NCBI GenBank assembly: GCA_947561585.1
Contig: CANNZV010002309.1
Span: forward strand, 154,719 to 218,718
Direction: 5' to 3'
Source of the DNA: Caprella mutica
Lineage: Eukaryota; Arthropoda; Malacostraca; Amphipoda; Caprellidae
DNA length: 64,000 bases
A model generated the notes under the pieces. It did no database searches, had not been told where the DNA came from, and was given only the letters and a program-made list of their open reading frames with translations. The translations under genes and the position numbers were made by a program. This document shows, piece after piece, positions 47,740 to 59,929 of this stretch; position 1 is the stretch's first letter, and every line of letters starts with the position of its first letter.

Positions 47740-49135
47740 ATATCGTGCATTGATATTTCGTTCACTGGTAATTCGTCTGCGGACATTTCATTCACGGGTA
47801 ATTCGTCTGCGGAGATTTCATTCACGGGTAATTCGTCTGCGGACATTTCATTCACGGGTAATTAGTCTGCGGACATTTCATTCACGGGTAATTCGTCTGC
47901 GGACATTTCATTCACGGGTAATTCGTCTGCGGACATTTCATTCACGGGTAATTCGTCTGCGGACATTTCATTCACGGGTAATTCGTCTGCGGACATTTCA
48001 TTCACGGGTAATTCGTCTGCAAACATTTCATTCACAGGTAATTCGTCTGCAAACATTTCATTCACGGGTAATTCGTCTGCGGACATTTCATTCACGGGTA
48101 ATTCGTCTGCGGACATTCCATTCACGGATAATTCGTCCACGAAATGCTTTATTTTGAATTTTATTTATATTTTGTATGTATTATACATATATTATATATT
48201 GCTCGTACATATTTTGCATTAAAAAAATAGAAAACACCCTTTAATTGTTGATGGTAATTTATTGAATTTCATGGTATTTGTCTTAGATTTTATTGAAATG
48301 TTCTTCTCCTACATCTACTCGCCGGCAACAGTAAAATGATTTAAAATAGTAGTTTTTTAGTGATTTACAGGTTGAACTCTTTTTTTAAGCACTGTTATAA
48401 TAGCGAGGCATGTCTCGAAGTTATAACAGTACATGAAAATATAAGACGGAAATATTTTTGTGTGATGTATAATGTTTATTCACTATAACTACAATTTTTG
48501 TGGTGTGTATTCACAATTACTACAATAAACATCATTATTATTACTCAAATTAGGTTAAAATATTGGTTCATGAATTATATTTTATAACTGAAATTTTTTG
48601 CATTGCGTTTAATTATTTAACGTAAATCCGTATTATCGGTCAGATAAATATTTTCCGACTAATAATAAAACCATATAAAATAATTAGTATTTACTACCTC
48701 TATTGTTATTTTATTATTCTCTTTCCAACCATTCTATACATTTAGTCCCGATAGTAGTTTTAGTACCCTGTTATTTCAGTTTCATTTTTAGTTACTCGTA
48801 AATAAATAAGTAATGCAAAAAATTAAAGGAGGTAAATAAAGTTAAAGAAGCATTGAACAGGTTCAGCATATATAATTTGATAAATGTGATCGATCAATAA
48901 TTCCTTTTATGAGTTCATATGAAATAGTTCAGCTTAAATCACTATAATAATTTTATATTTTCATCATGCACACCTGCCTATTAATGCAATAGGGAAAAAT
49001 AATATGAAATATATCCCATACACACTTTAAAATACAAAATGAAGCAATTCGTGAACTATTAATTCGTGGACGAAATGTCCGCATACAAAATGTGCGTGGA
49101 CGAATTGACAATTGACCATTGATGAAATGTTCTAG
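47740..49135. mobile_element. Element with minisatellite termini (GACATTTC / AATTCGTC)
   Basis: The left end is the 30-bp array below; the right end (about 49055-49130) carries inverted copies of the same motifs (GTGGACGAAATGTCCGCA, GTGGACGAATTGACAATTG). The arrangement mirrors the GGCCGAA element at 7.1 kb. The interior holds a 10-bp-stem hairpin at 48391-48430 and no coding region. Confidence 0.5.
47755..48142. repeat. 30-bp minisatellite, 13 copies
   Basis: Units of GGGTAATTCGTCTGCGGACA plus TTTCATTCAC. Because 30 is a multiple of three, both strands are open through the array (ten-residue cyclic peptides), but there is no start context, splice signal or flanking coding sequence, so I do not call a gene. 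Confidence 0.95.
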
Positions 49136-49176
49136 GCCCACTTCATATTTATGCCAAATTGAACTTTTAATTACCG

Positions 49177-49182
49177 TTTATT
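49177..49182 (-). terminator. Poly(A) signal for the lectin-type gene
   Basis: AATAAA on the minus strand, 62 bases beyond the stop codon at 49244-49246. Confidence 0.6.
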
Positions 49183-49243
49183 GTTTACAGACCAAGAGAT
49201 ATGAGTGTTCGCTATTTTCGACGTGTCTGCAATAGTATCAATT

Positions 49244-49486
49244 TTATATTTCCATACACATCAGGTGGTAGTAATCAGGTCTTATCCAATCGAAATAACT
49301 AGTCCAGTGATATCCAGCACACAGCGTCACAATCTGCCTACCAGACACCGGATGATCAACTGCCCAGGGAATCACTGTGTCATCTTTGGAAAAAAAGTTG
49401 CCAAAATCATCTGTGAAACCAGTGTCGTTCAACGTCCCACCAATAGGCATTTCGTAACCACGTCTAATGGAAACAGTCATCTGCTC
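49244..49486 (-). CDS. C-type-lectin-like domain, terminal exon
   Basis: Minus-strand exon after the acceptor TTTCTTCGTAACAG, ending at TAA 49246-49244. It encodes about 80 residues with the pattern of the C-terminal half of a C-type-lectin fold: an IGGTLND strand, the long loop with WAVDHPV (in the place of the usual W-x-x-GxPN), a cysteine in TLCAGYHW, and a final cysteine in YHLMCMEI. The calcium-ligand EPN/QPD and WND motifs are not obvious, so sugar binding by the standard mode is doubtful. It enters in phase 0. It probably belongs with the PAN exons at 56.4-59.4 kb, but at least one connecting exon is missing from my model. Confidence 0.65.
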   Translation of the reverse strand, partial: EQMTVSIRRGYEMPIGGTLNDTGFTDDFGNFFSKDDTVIPWAVDHPVSGRQIVTLCAGYHWTSYFDWIRPDYYHLMCMEI

Positions 49487-49559
49487 CTGTTACGAAGAAA
49501 CCAGAAAATGTCAGGAGAATATTAGATTTTAAATAAGTACCCAAGTAATTAATAATTCT

Positions 49560-50305
49560 AATATTCAATCAATGCAATAAAATATTCCCACTACAACACA
49601 TGTGTTAGGCTATTTATAAATACTGTATATACCTCGAAAAATAACTTTTTGAATTTTAGTTCAATTCCATTGTTCTATGTCACAAATTGCAGATAATAAT
49701 AATGTGAAATTTTTAGTATGTCAGATGTTTCGAAATTACAAATAAATTTTTTGGACAATTTTGGAATTTTTATTATTCGACTTTTAAGTTTCCTAATTAG
49801 AAATTTGTTTCTAATTAGACAAAGACAAATAATTTACCGCAAACTGCATCAAAAGTGATTGAAAATTCTTAAAGTAATATATTTTCTCCCAGTAACATAC
49901 ATATAACCTTCATTTCTCAACCAGAATTTCAAATTTTAAATTAGGAAAAAATCAAAGTTAAGAATGATGTTCGAAAGATGAGAAAAAAATTTGATTAACT
50001 TTGAAATATTTCATAAACTAAAAAGATATCGGAAAAACTCTTGGATTAAATTATTGGCGCTCATATTATTAATAATTTGAATTGAGGAACGCTGAAAATT
50101 GAACTAAAGTTTGAAAGACAAAAATATTGCCAAAATTTCGAAAAATTTGGTATTCCTAAATTTTTTAATATAGTGTATGTACATTTCACCGAAAAAAAGT
50201 CACGAACAGTAGTTTCGTAAAATTCAATTTTACATGTGATTTCAAAATGTTCGCTAATTAGACTGTAAATTAAAGAATCTATAGTTCTATGCTCTCCTTT
50301 TAATT
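49560..50305. other. Intronic AT-rich sequence
   Basis: No exon recognised between the lectin exon and the satellite array. Confidence 0.4.
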
Positions 50306-50307
50306 TA

Positions 50308-53300
50308 TTGTTGAGGTATCTGCTATACTGTTGAGGTATCTGATCTATTGCTGAGTTATCTGCTCTATTGCTGAGTTATCTGCTCTAATGCTGAGTTATC
50401 TACTCTAATGCTGAGTTATCTACTCTAATGCTGAGTTATCTGCTCTAATGCTGAATTATCTGTTCTAATGCTGAGTTATCTGCTCTAATGCTGAGTTATC
50501 TGCTATACTGTTGAGTTATCTGATCTATTGCTGAGTTATCTGCTCTAATGCTGAGTTATCTACTCTAATGCTGAGTTATCTGCTATACTGTTGAGGTATC
50601 CAATCAATTGCTGAGTTATCTGATCAATTGCTGAGTTATCTGCTCTATTGCTGAGTTATCTGCTCTATTGCTGAGTTATCTGCTCTAATGCTGAGTTATC
50701 TACTCTAATGCTGAGTTATCTACTCTAATGCTGAGTTATCTGCTCTAATGCTGAATTATCTGTTCTAATGCTGAGTTATCTGCTCTAATGCTGAGTTATC
50801 TGCTATACTGTTGAGTTATCTGATCTATTGCTGAGTTATCTGCTCTAATGCTGAGTTATCTACTCTAATGCTGAGTTATCTGCTATACTGTTGAGGTATC
50901 CAATCGATTGCTGAGTTATCTGATCAATTGCTGAGTTATCTGCTCTATTGCTGAGTTATCTGCTCTATTGCTGAGTTATCTGCTCTATTGCTGAGTTATC
51001 TGATCTATTGCTTAGTTATCTGATCTATTGCTTAGTTATCTGATCTATTGCTGAGTTATCTGCTCTATTGCTGAGTTATCTACTCTAATGCTGAGTTATC
51101 TGCTATACTGTTGAGGTATCAAATCTATTGCTGAGTTATCTGATCAATTGCTGAGTTATCTGCTCTATTGCTGAGTTATCTGCTCTATTACTGAGTTATC
51201 TACTCTAATGCTGAGTTATCTGCTATACTGTTGAGGTATCAAATCTATTGCTGAGTTATCTGATCAATTGCTGAGTTATCTGCTCTATTGCTGAGTTATC
51301 TGCTGTATTACTGAGTTATCAAATCTATTGCTGAGTTATCTGATCAATTGCTGAGTTATCTGCTCTATTGCTGAGTTATCTGCTCTATTACTGAGTTATC
51401 TGATCTATTGCTTAGTTATCTGATCTATTGCTTAGTTATCTGATCTATTGCTGAGTTATCTGCTCTATTGCTGAGTTATCTGCTCTATTGCTGAGTTATC
51501 TGCTCTATTGCTGAGTTATCTACTCTAATGCTGAGTTATCTGCTATACTGTTGAGGTATCAAATCTATTGCTGAGTTATCTGATCAATTGCTGAGTTATC
51601 TGCTCTATTGCTGAGTTATCGGCTCTATTACTGAGTTATCTACTCTAATGCTGAGTTATCTGCTATACTGTTGAGGTATCAAATCTATTGCTGAGTTATC
51701 TGATCAATTGCTGAGTTATCTGCTCTATTACTGAGTTATCTGATCTATTGCTTAGTTATCTGATCTATTGCTTAGTTATCTGATCTATTGCTGAGTTATC
51801 TGCTCTATTGCTGAGTTATCTGCTCTATTGCTGAGTTATCTGCTCTATTGCTGAGTTATCTGATCTATTGCTTAGTTATCTGATCTATTGCTTAGTTATC
51901 TGATCTATTGCTGAGTTATCTGCTCTATTGCTGAGTTATCTGCTCTAATGCTGAGTTATCTACTCTAATGCTGAGTTATCTGCTATACTGTTGAGGTATC
52001 CAATCGATTGCTGAGTTATCTGATCAATTGCTGAGTTATCTGCTCTATTGCTGAGTTATCTGCTCTATTGCTGAGTTATCTGCTCTATTGCTGAGTTATC
52101 TGATCTATTGCTTAGTTATCTGATCTATTGCTTAGTTATCTGATCTATTGCTGAGTTATCTGCTCTATTGCTGAGTTATCTACTCTAATGCTGAGTTATC
52201 TGCTATACTGTTGAGGTATTAAATCTATTGCTGAGTTATCTGATCAATTGCTGAGTTATCTGCTCTATTGCTGAGTTATCTGCTCTATTACTGAGTTATC
52301 TACTCTAATGCTGAGTTATCTGCTATACTGTTGAGGTATCAAATCTATTGCTGAGTTATCTGATCAATTGCTTAGTTATCTGCTCTATTGCTGAGTTATC
52401 TGCTCTATTACTGAGTTATCTGATCTATTGCTTAGTTATCTGATCTATTGCTGAGTTATCTGATCTATTGCTGAGTTATCTGTTCTATTGCTGAGTTATC
52501 TGCTCTATTGCTGAGTTATCTGCTCTATTGCTGAGTTATCTGATCTATTGCTTAGTTATCTGATCTATTGCTTAGTTATCTGATCTATTGCTGAGTTATC
52601 TGCTCTATTGCTGAGTTATTTACTCTAATGCTGAGTTATCTGCTATACTGTTGAGGTATCAAATCTATTGCTGAGTTATCTGATCAATTGCTGAGTTATC
52701 TGCTCTATTGCTGAGTTATCTGCTCTATTTCTGAGTTATCTGATCTATTGCTGAGTTATCTGATCTATTGCTGAGTTATCTACTCTAATGCTGAGTTATC
52801 TGCTATACTGTTGAGGTATCAAATCTATTGCTGAGTTATCTGATCAATTGCTGAGTTATCTGCTCTATTGCTGAGTTATCGGCTCTATTACTGAGTTATC
52901 TACTCTAATGCTGAGTTATCTGCTATACTGTTGAGGTATCAAATCTATTGCTGAGTTATCTGATCAATTGCTGAGTTATCTGCTCTATTACTGAGTTATC
53001 TGATCTATTGCTTAGTTATCTGATCTATTGCTTAGTTATCTGATCTATTGCTGAGTTATCTGCTCTATTGCTGAGTTATCTGCTCTATTGCTGAGTTATC
53101 TGCTCTATTGCTGAGTTATCTGATCTATTGCTTAGTTATCTGATCTATTGCTTAGTTATCTGATCTATTGCTGAGTTATCTGCTCTATTGCTGAGTTATC
53201 TGCTCTAATGCTGAGTTATCTACTCTAATGCTGAGTTATCTGCTATACTGTTGAGGTATCCAATCGATTGCTGAGTTATCTGATCAATTGCTGAGTTATC

Positions 53301-54860
53301 TGCTCTATTGCTGAGTTATCTGCTCTATTGCTGAGTTATCTGCTCTATTGCTGAGTTATCTGATCTATTGCTTAGTTATCTGATCTATTGCTTAGTTATC
53401 TGATCTATTGCTGAGTTATCTGCTCTATTGCTGAGTTATCTACTCTAATGCTGAGTTATCTGCTATACTGTTGAGGTATTAAATCTATTGCTGAGTTATC
53501 TGATCAATTGCTGAGTTATCTGCTCTATTGCTGAGTTATCTGCTCTATTACTGAGTTATCTACTCTAATGCTGAGTTATCTGCTATACTGTTGAGGTATC
53601 AAATCTATTGCTGAGTTATCTGATCAATTGCTTAGTTATCTGCTCTATTGCTGAGTTATCTGCTCTATTACTGAGTTATCTGATCTATTGCTTAGTTATC
53701 TGATCTATTGCTGAGTTATCTGATCTATTGCTGAGTTATCTGTTCTATTGCTGAGTTATCTGCTCTATTGCTGAGTTATCTGCTCTATTGCTGAGTTATC
53801 TGATCTATTGCTTAGTTATCTGATCTATTGCTTAGTTATCTGATCTATTGCTGAGTTATCTGCTCTATTGCTGAGTTATTTACTCTAATGCTGAGTTATC
53901 TGCTATACTGTTGAGGTATCAAATCTATTGCTGAGTTATCTGATCAATTGCTGAGTTATCTGCTCTATTGCTGAGTTATCTGCTCTATTTCTGAGTTATC
54001 TGATCTATTGCTGAGTTATCTGATCTATTGCTGAGTTATCTGATCTATTGCTTAGTTATCTGATCTATTGCTGAGTTATCTGCTCTATTGCTGAGTTATC
54101 TGCTCTATTGCTGAGTTATCTGCTCTATTGCTGAGTTATCTGATCTATTGCTTAGTTATCTGATCTATTGCTTAGTTATCTGATCTATTGCTGAGTTATC
54201 TGCTCTATTGCTGAGTTATCTACTCTAATGCTGAGTTATCTGCTATACTGTTGAGGTATCAAATCTATTGCTGAGTTATCTGATCAATTGCTGAGTTATC
54301 TGCTCTATTGCTGAGTTATCTGCTCTATTACTGAGTTATCTGATCTATTGCTTAGTTATCTGATCTATTGCTGAGTTATCTGATCTATTGCTGAGTTTTC
54401 TGTTCTATTGCTGAGTTATCTGATCTATTGCTGAGTTATCTGATCTATTGCTGAGTTATCTGATCTATTGCTGAGTTATCTGATCTATTACTGAGTTATC
54501 TGATCTATTGCTTAGTTATCTGATCTATTGCTGAGTTATCTGATCTATTGCTGAGTTATCTGATCTATTGCTTAGTTATCTGATCTATTGCTGAGTTATC
54601 TGATCTATTGCTGAGTTATCTGATCTATTGCTTAGTTATCTGCTCTATTGCTGAGTTATCTGATCTATTGCTGAGTTATCTGATCTATTGCTGAGTTATC
54701 TGATCTATTGCTGAGTTATCTGCTCTAATGCTGAGTTATCTGCTATACTGTTAAGTTCTCTGATCTATTGCTGAGTTATCTGCTATACTGTTGAGGTATC
54801 TGATCTATTGCTGAGTTATCTGCTATACTGTTAAGTTATCCGATCTATTGCTGAGTTATG
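50308..54860. repeat. 4.5-kb satellite of a 20-bp unit, about 227 copies
   Basis: Unit TGCTCTATTGCTGAGTTATC with variants (TGATCTATTGCTTAGTTATC, TACTCTAATG..., TGCTATACTGTTGAGGTATC). The 20-bp phase is kept almost without indels. Variants occur in a fixed order, and large blocks are duplicated: 50401-50600 matches 50701-50900 (offset 300), and about 51521-52780 matches 52781-54040 (offset 1260) including private variants. It lies inside the presumed intron of the PAN/lectin gene. Confidence 0.98.
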
Positions 54861-54869
54861 AGATCTACT

Positions 54870-55280
54870 TTTGAGCCGTTTCACCTTATGGCAAACCATA
54901 TCCACATGTGCTTTTTCCAATGAAAATTAACTTTCCGTTAATCATATACAGCCTATAGTTATAATATCATTAATCTCAAATCCCTGTATAGTATACACAC
55001 TAGACACTATTAAGTGCAATATAGCATCAAATAATAAAAACTACCTGATTTAGTGCTTTATTGTGAACTTTTTCGTGACGAAGTGATTATTAACAACTGG
55101 AATTATTTAATGATATATAGACTGTCAATGTCCATTGTTCACACAAGTATAATCAGTATATTATAAAAGCAAGGGAAAGAAGCTCTCAAAAATGTCGAGA
55201 ACAATCAATGAATATATATTATGCAAATCAAGAAGACATGAAGTTATGAAAAGAAATAAATAACAGGTTACCACAAATTA
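54870..55280. other. No recognised exon
   Basis: AT-rich intronic or intergenic sequence. Confidence 0.4.
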
Positions 55281-55299
55281 AGTAATTATAAATTATTGC

Positions 55300-55470
55300 T
55301 TATATTAATTAACCATATACAATATCTCCATTCTTTCTTCTTTTTATCTAGATCATCCCCTCTTCTGCAAATTGGCTTCATATCAGAACAATAAAAACAT
55401 ATCGTCTTCCATCTCTGAAATTTATGTTGAAAGCGGGGCATCCACTGATTCATATAGAGTGGCTTGTGTG
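55300..55470 (-). CDS. Candidate internal exon of the PAN/lectin gene
   Basis: After the acceptor GTGTATTGTCCAG at 55471-55473 the minus strand is open for about 60 residues in the phase (1) set by the upstream exon, starting HKPLYMNQWMPRFQHKF and containing three cysteines. No phase-0 donor that would match the lectin exon is visible, so either another exon intervenes or this is chance. Confidence 0.25.
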
Positions 55471-55499
55471 CTGGACAATACACTATTTATCTATAGTAT

Positions 55500-56425
55500 G
55501 TAAAGTAATCTAATGGTATATTTTATTTTTCTGATTGCAATATTTTGCACCACCGAAACTGAATATTGAAAAAAATATCCGATGAAAATATCTTAGTGAT
55601 GATAATCGGTGTCGAATCTCTAAAAAGGAATTATTGGGTAAAAAGGAATATGGGTTTCTGTGCCGCTAGTGTCTTCCCATGACAAGAACATGACATGAAT
55701 CAACGATAAATATTATTTTTTCAATTAAAAGACCTTTTCAAAAAATAGGGTTTGAAAAACGTTTAAAGTGAGTGGTATGGGTACTATGGATTTTATTCAT
55801 TTGTTCTGTAATTTGAATGAATTTTCTTGTGATGTACTTGTATGGACATGTTTTTGTTTGTTTTATTAGTGACGTATTAGTATATCCTCCTTGTCTTTAT
55901 GTAGTTTCATTACTTATTACTATAGTGTTCATTGGTCATATATTATCATGCAGTTCTGTGTACTATACAATTGATGGTATCAGGAAATAGCGCAAAATAA
56001 TTTCCTCATTTTTCATCTTTGTTGAGTTGAGGCGTCATTTATGTATTCATTTAGTGTCAGGTAATAAACGCAAATATAGTGCCACCTTGTATTATATGGT
56101 TATTTCATGTAGCCTTTTATATTATAAATGTAAACGTTCTTTATAATCACAAAATTGAACAATTGAAATTTATCAAAAATGGTTATCCAAAGTTATGCCT
56201 GTCTGTTATTCCTTGAATATTTCTATATGTAATTCGGATTAAATATATTAATAATGTTTTGTAGGCTGCCTTTGAAGAAGAAATTTTGCGGGCCAAAATG
56301 TCTCTCTTTTTTGTTACAAATCTAACAAGATTATAAAGATAAAGTACTACTCAAAGACTTGATCTAAACGTTTTGTTTAAATTAAATATAATAAAATTAT
56401 ATTTGTAGCTAAGCGCTACATTTCT
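55500..56425. other. No recognised exon
   Basis: AT-rich intronic sequence; I see no convincing coding segment. Confidence 0.35.
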
Positions 56426-56429
56426 TTAC

Positions 56430-56489
56430 CCGGGAATTTAAAGGCGGCGGAATCATCATCATCGTCCAGTTCGCACAGGTGTCTTTGTA
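56430..56489 (-). CDS. Candidate exon 3 of the PAN gene (acidic)
   Basis: Two nearby acceptors (CATTTCAG at 56494 and CAGGGAG at 56490) precede this exon. With the second one the phase fits exon 2 and gives a short segment with CELDDDDDS; the first would cause an early stop. The donor is CCGG|GTAAAG. It is short, so the call rests on splice phase and position. Confidence 0.4.
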
Positions 56490-56922
56490 CTCCCTGAAAT
56501 GGGAATATATAGCAACCAAAACAAAATGGAGTTGATAATAATAGATAATCATAGTTAAAGTGAAGTAAATATGAAGAATAGTAAACAAAATACTTTGGAT
56601 GAAGTATTTTATCTTTTTGTAAATCAATACAATTTTCCATTTTATAAATTTTCTTCAACTTTTGGATGAAAACTTCGTTACATCGGTTTGAAGGATTTTA
56701 AAAGTTTCTGTATCTTATTTGATTTATATTGAACTGCAAACTAAAATTAGGCTACCAACAGTCATTTATTATTGAGGTCACTATTTAATTTCTGAACTCT
56801 TTATGTTATATACTAAAATACTAATGTATTCATATTTAGTCATTTTGTTATTTCAAATTTGAACAATATTTACCAATAACCCATTTCCTCAGTGTTTTTA
56901 TGACGGTCGATGATCCTCTTAC

Positions 56923-57001
56923 CCCTGAACGTAGCCATGCGGTAGATATTCGACTCGAGGGGACGAGCTACAGCAAAACCAACTCGGGCCACCAGTTGGC
57001 A
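56923..57001 (-). CDS. PAN/apple-domain gene exon 2
   Basis: 79 nt after a good acceptor (TTATTTCTCTCCTCGTCAG), read in phase 0 from exon 1. It encodes CQLVARVGFAVARPLES and on to MATFRG, and ends at the donor G|GTAAGAG. The initial Cys-Gln-Leu is the classic strand after the PAN hairpin, completing the domain begun in exon 1. Confidence 0.7.
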
Positions 57002-57009
57002 CTGACGAG

Positions 57010-57830
57010 GAGAGAAATAATGACAAGCATATTACTATTTTCATAAATATTTACGTAAAATATTTCACTATTACTGATTGTTTAGTCTACTGTTAACGAC
57101 TGAAAATTAAATGAAAATAAACTAAAGGCATATTACAAAATATCTTCTGCAAATAATTTTAAGGAGGTCGTACGTCTCATCAAATTTGTAGAAACTTTAA
57201 TATTTTTTACGGGAAAAGTCTCCTTAGGTGGTGGGCTTTCATTATGGCCCCAAAAAAATCCTGATTATTTCACAAAAGTAAAATAAGAAAAATAGGCATT
57301 TATAGCATTTGTAGATGGCAAAACAACAAACCTTCTAACCTTATTAAGGTACTAGAGAGATAGTTCCCTTTTTCACAATTGGTATTTTTATCACATTTCA
57401 AAACCGAATATTTAGTGTTTCTTCGAAAATTTCCGTTAGTCACCAACAAAAGCTCATTCGAAAAAAAAGGACAAGAAAATATAAAATGCACTTCTGTTCT
57501 TTATTAAAATTTTTACATGGATTATGGAACTGTCTTTTATTTGTTCTAACATATATTCTCTTAACAATTAAAACTATCCATTTACATAAAATATTCATCC
57601 TCTCAAAAACTAATGCCTAGATAGAAAAAAATATTTGGAAAAATGTGTTTCTTTTTCTAAAGATCCCCATACATTTTTGCAAATTTCAGAACAATCTGTC
57701 CACAAATAATAATAAAAAAAAATTCTGAAATGTTAGTCCATTCATAGAGAGCTTATTAATGTAATATGGAATTCCATGTAAAATTGTGCATTTATAGGAA
57801 TTAAAAAACACTACTCAATCTTCATTCCTA
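57010..57830. other. Intron 1 of the PAN gene, part
   Basis: AT-rich; the 63-codon minus-strand open frame at 57300-57491 shows no features. Confidence 0.4.
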
Positions 57831-58750
57831 CTGGACTTTTCCCCCACCGGACCTTATCCCGCCAGACTTTTTCCCGCCAATTAGTTTAAAAAAAGTGAAC
57901 TGTTGTTATTGTGTTTAAATGTCATACAAACCTAATTATTTTTGATAACGCTTGTGAATAAAGCTGATTTCACATGTGTAACACAAAAGTCTCATAATCT
58001 TTATACTGAATGATTACTACCTCGCACAAAATAATTATTGTATTCTAAAAGTTTGTACATTTAGCTGAATGTTTATACAATCTCTATTGGTCCTTGAATG
58101 TTATTACCACGAATCAATCATTAAGTTATTTGATTTCAATCATAATTGGAGTTTTACATCATTATCTATCACTTTCATTGATTCAAAAAGGGTATTTCTT
58201 ATACTAATAATAGTGTCAAAAACGTGTTACAAAGAGTGAATGAATTTTTTAAAACGCATCTCATTCATTATGCTGCATTATTTCCTATATAGGTACTAAT
58301 TATCCAAATATCAGTAACGCTTTCTTATAACCAGTGATCTGATCCAATTTACTTCTACGATTATAAAAAGATACGAATAATAAGACATTGTATGGGTAAT
58401 GTATGTTTATAGAATTTAGGTATTGTGGAAGCCCTAAATTATCAAATTATGGACCACATTATGCCTAGCTCACTACATGTTTCAATGTTTTTTCGAATCA
58501 ATAGTTATTTATTTTTATCAATAATATACCAGATCTCGATACACATTAAATTTGCTACTAATTTCTTGAACTCGTTTTGTATTTTTTTACAAGTTACTCC
58601 TTCGATAATTAGTTGTGATTTAGTCATCAACAAATGCTCATTCGAAGAAAACGGGAGTTTTTAGAATATAAATATTGAATATGTACTGTGTATAAGAAAA
58701 AAAAAGGGGCTACTATTTCAAGTGTAATTTTGTTTACTGATAGTAGATTT
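57830..58750 (+). repeat. Dispersed repeat family member 2 (short form)
   Basis: Same family as 44100-46000 without its 850-bp interruption. The left end holds three short copies of a CCGGAC/CTTTTTCCCGCC motif. It lies in an intron of the PAN gene. Confidence 0.75.
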
Positions 58751-59191
58751 ATTAACTCAGTAGTATATTAGTAAATAAATTAATAAAATGTGATTAAATT
58801 TGTATGTGCTCTGGAAACAATTTTTATTTGAACAATTAGTATATGGATCGCTATTTTTAGAACAGCTGGCAGTGAAAATGATAATTTCACGACCTTATTA
58901 CGATATTTGGCAAACACTCATCCCATAATGTTTGAACTTTGTAGCATTCTAAATTATGTTCAAATTTACGAAAGCACAGTCTTAAATTAATAACGATTAA
59001 TATATGGACACATACAGGAAACAAGGTGAAATTCTGTTAATAAAATGTACTAAATTGTTGTTCTATCAAAATTATTACTTAATACTCAAAAATATTGATA
59101 TATTATTTGGAGGAGAATAGTCCAGTCGGGGAAAAATCTCTCTCTTTTATAGGAGACAATAATAACCACAAGTCTAAAATTGAAGATATAC

Positions 59192-59356
59192 CTTTCCTTC
59201 ATTCCAACTGAAGCCTCCGCAATCGGCGAAAGAATCGCACGCCAACCCACATTCGTAAACATTAATTGCTTTCTCCGACAGTGTCGTAGTGGTGCTCCAA
59301 AGATAGTGACCTAACGCAGAGATAAGGTTGAACGTTACTGCTCTCACAACCACCAT
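59192..59356 (-). CDS. PAN/apple-domain secreted protein, exon 1
   Basis: ATG at 59356-59354 (minus) starts MVVVRAVTFNLISALGHYL, a modest signal-peptide-like hydrophobic start. Then come INVYECGLACDSFADCGGFS and WNEG, the alpha-helix and Cys hairpin of a PAN/apple domain with its Cys-x3-Cys-x5-Cys spacing. The exon ends K|GTATAT in phase 0 after 55 codons. Such modules bind proteins or carbohydrates in extracellular proteins. With the lectin-like last exon at 49.2 kb this suggests a secreted recognition protein of the kind used in arthropod haemolymph. An acceptor-like TGTCTTTCAG lies 9 bases upstream of the ATG, so a 5' untranslated exon may exist. Confidence 0.65.
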
Positions 59357-59644
59357 TTTGACTCTGAAAGACACTGACTATACTCACAGTGAAGCCAATC
59401 TAAAATATTATTTTCGTTATTTGTTCATTGAATTTCAGAATAACCTCGACATGCACCATAGTAAGAAGGTCAGGCATAACTACCAGAAATGAAAACATTG
59501 GTATGGCTATTTGTACAGCTATATTGCTCTAATGTAAAATATCATAATAACAGGGACAACGGTTCAGACAATCATCCGGTTTTATTGTAGTTCATTTATT
59601 ATTCAATTAATCGTTACAGAGACTTTACGTGAAGAACATTTAAT

Positions 59645-59925
59645 GCATATAAAACAATTAGAGATACCAATGTAGGTATGATTGTTGGAAATACCATTTC
59701 AGGTACAATTATGGTAGACACCGATAGAGGCACGATTATTGGAGACACCAATGCAGTTTCGATTATTGGACACAAAAATGATAGACGATTATCGAATACA
59801 AAAGTGAAGGTAAGAAATTAAAGTACGATTATTCAAGATACACACGCAAGAACTGTTATTGGGGACAACAATGGCGGTTCGATTATTGGAGAAGCCAATA
59901 CAGTTACGAATCTTTGAGAGAAACT
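59645..59925. repeat. Degenerate ~30-bp tandem repeat (ACGATTATTGGAGACACCAA)
   Basis: Eight to nine imperfect units with TTCGATTATTGGA/GACACCAATGCAG motifs. Noncoding. Confidence 0.7.
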
Positions 59926-59929
59926 ACGA

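Noticed and set aside
47750..48157. Repeat protein genes on both strands of the 30-bp array
   Set aside because: No splice sites, start context or flanking unique coding sequence; openness is explained by a stop-free 30-bp unit.
49205..49525. 106-codon plus-strand open frame
   Set aside because: It is the shadow of the minus-strand lectin-like exon, which has conserved-pattern residues, an acceptor and a poly(A) signal.
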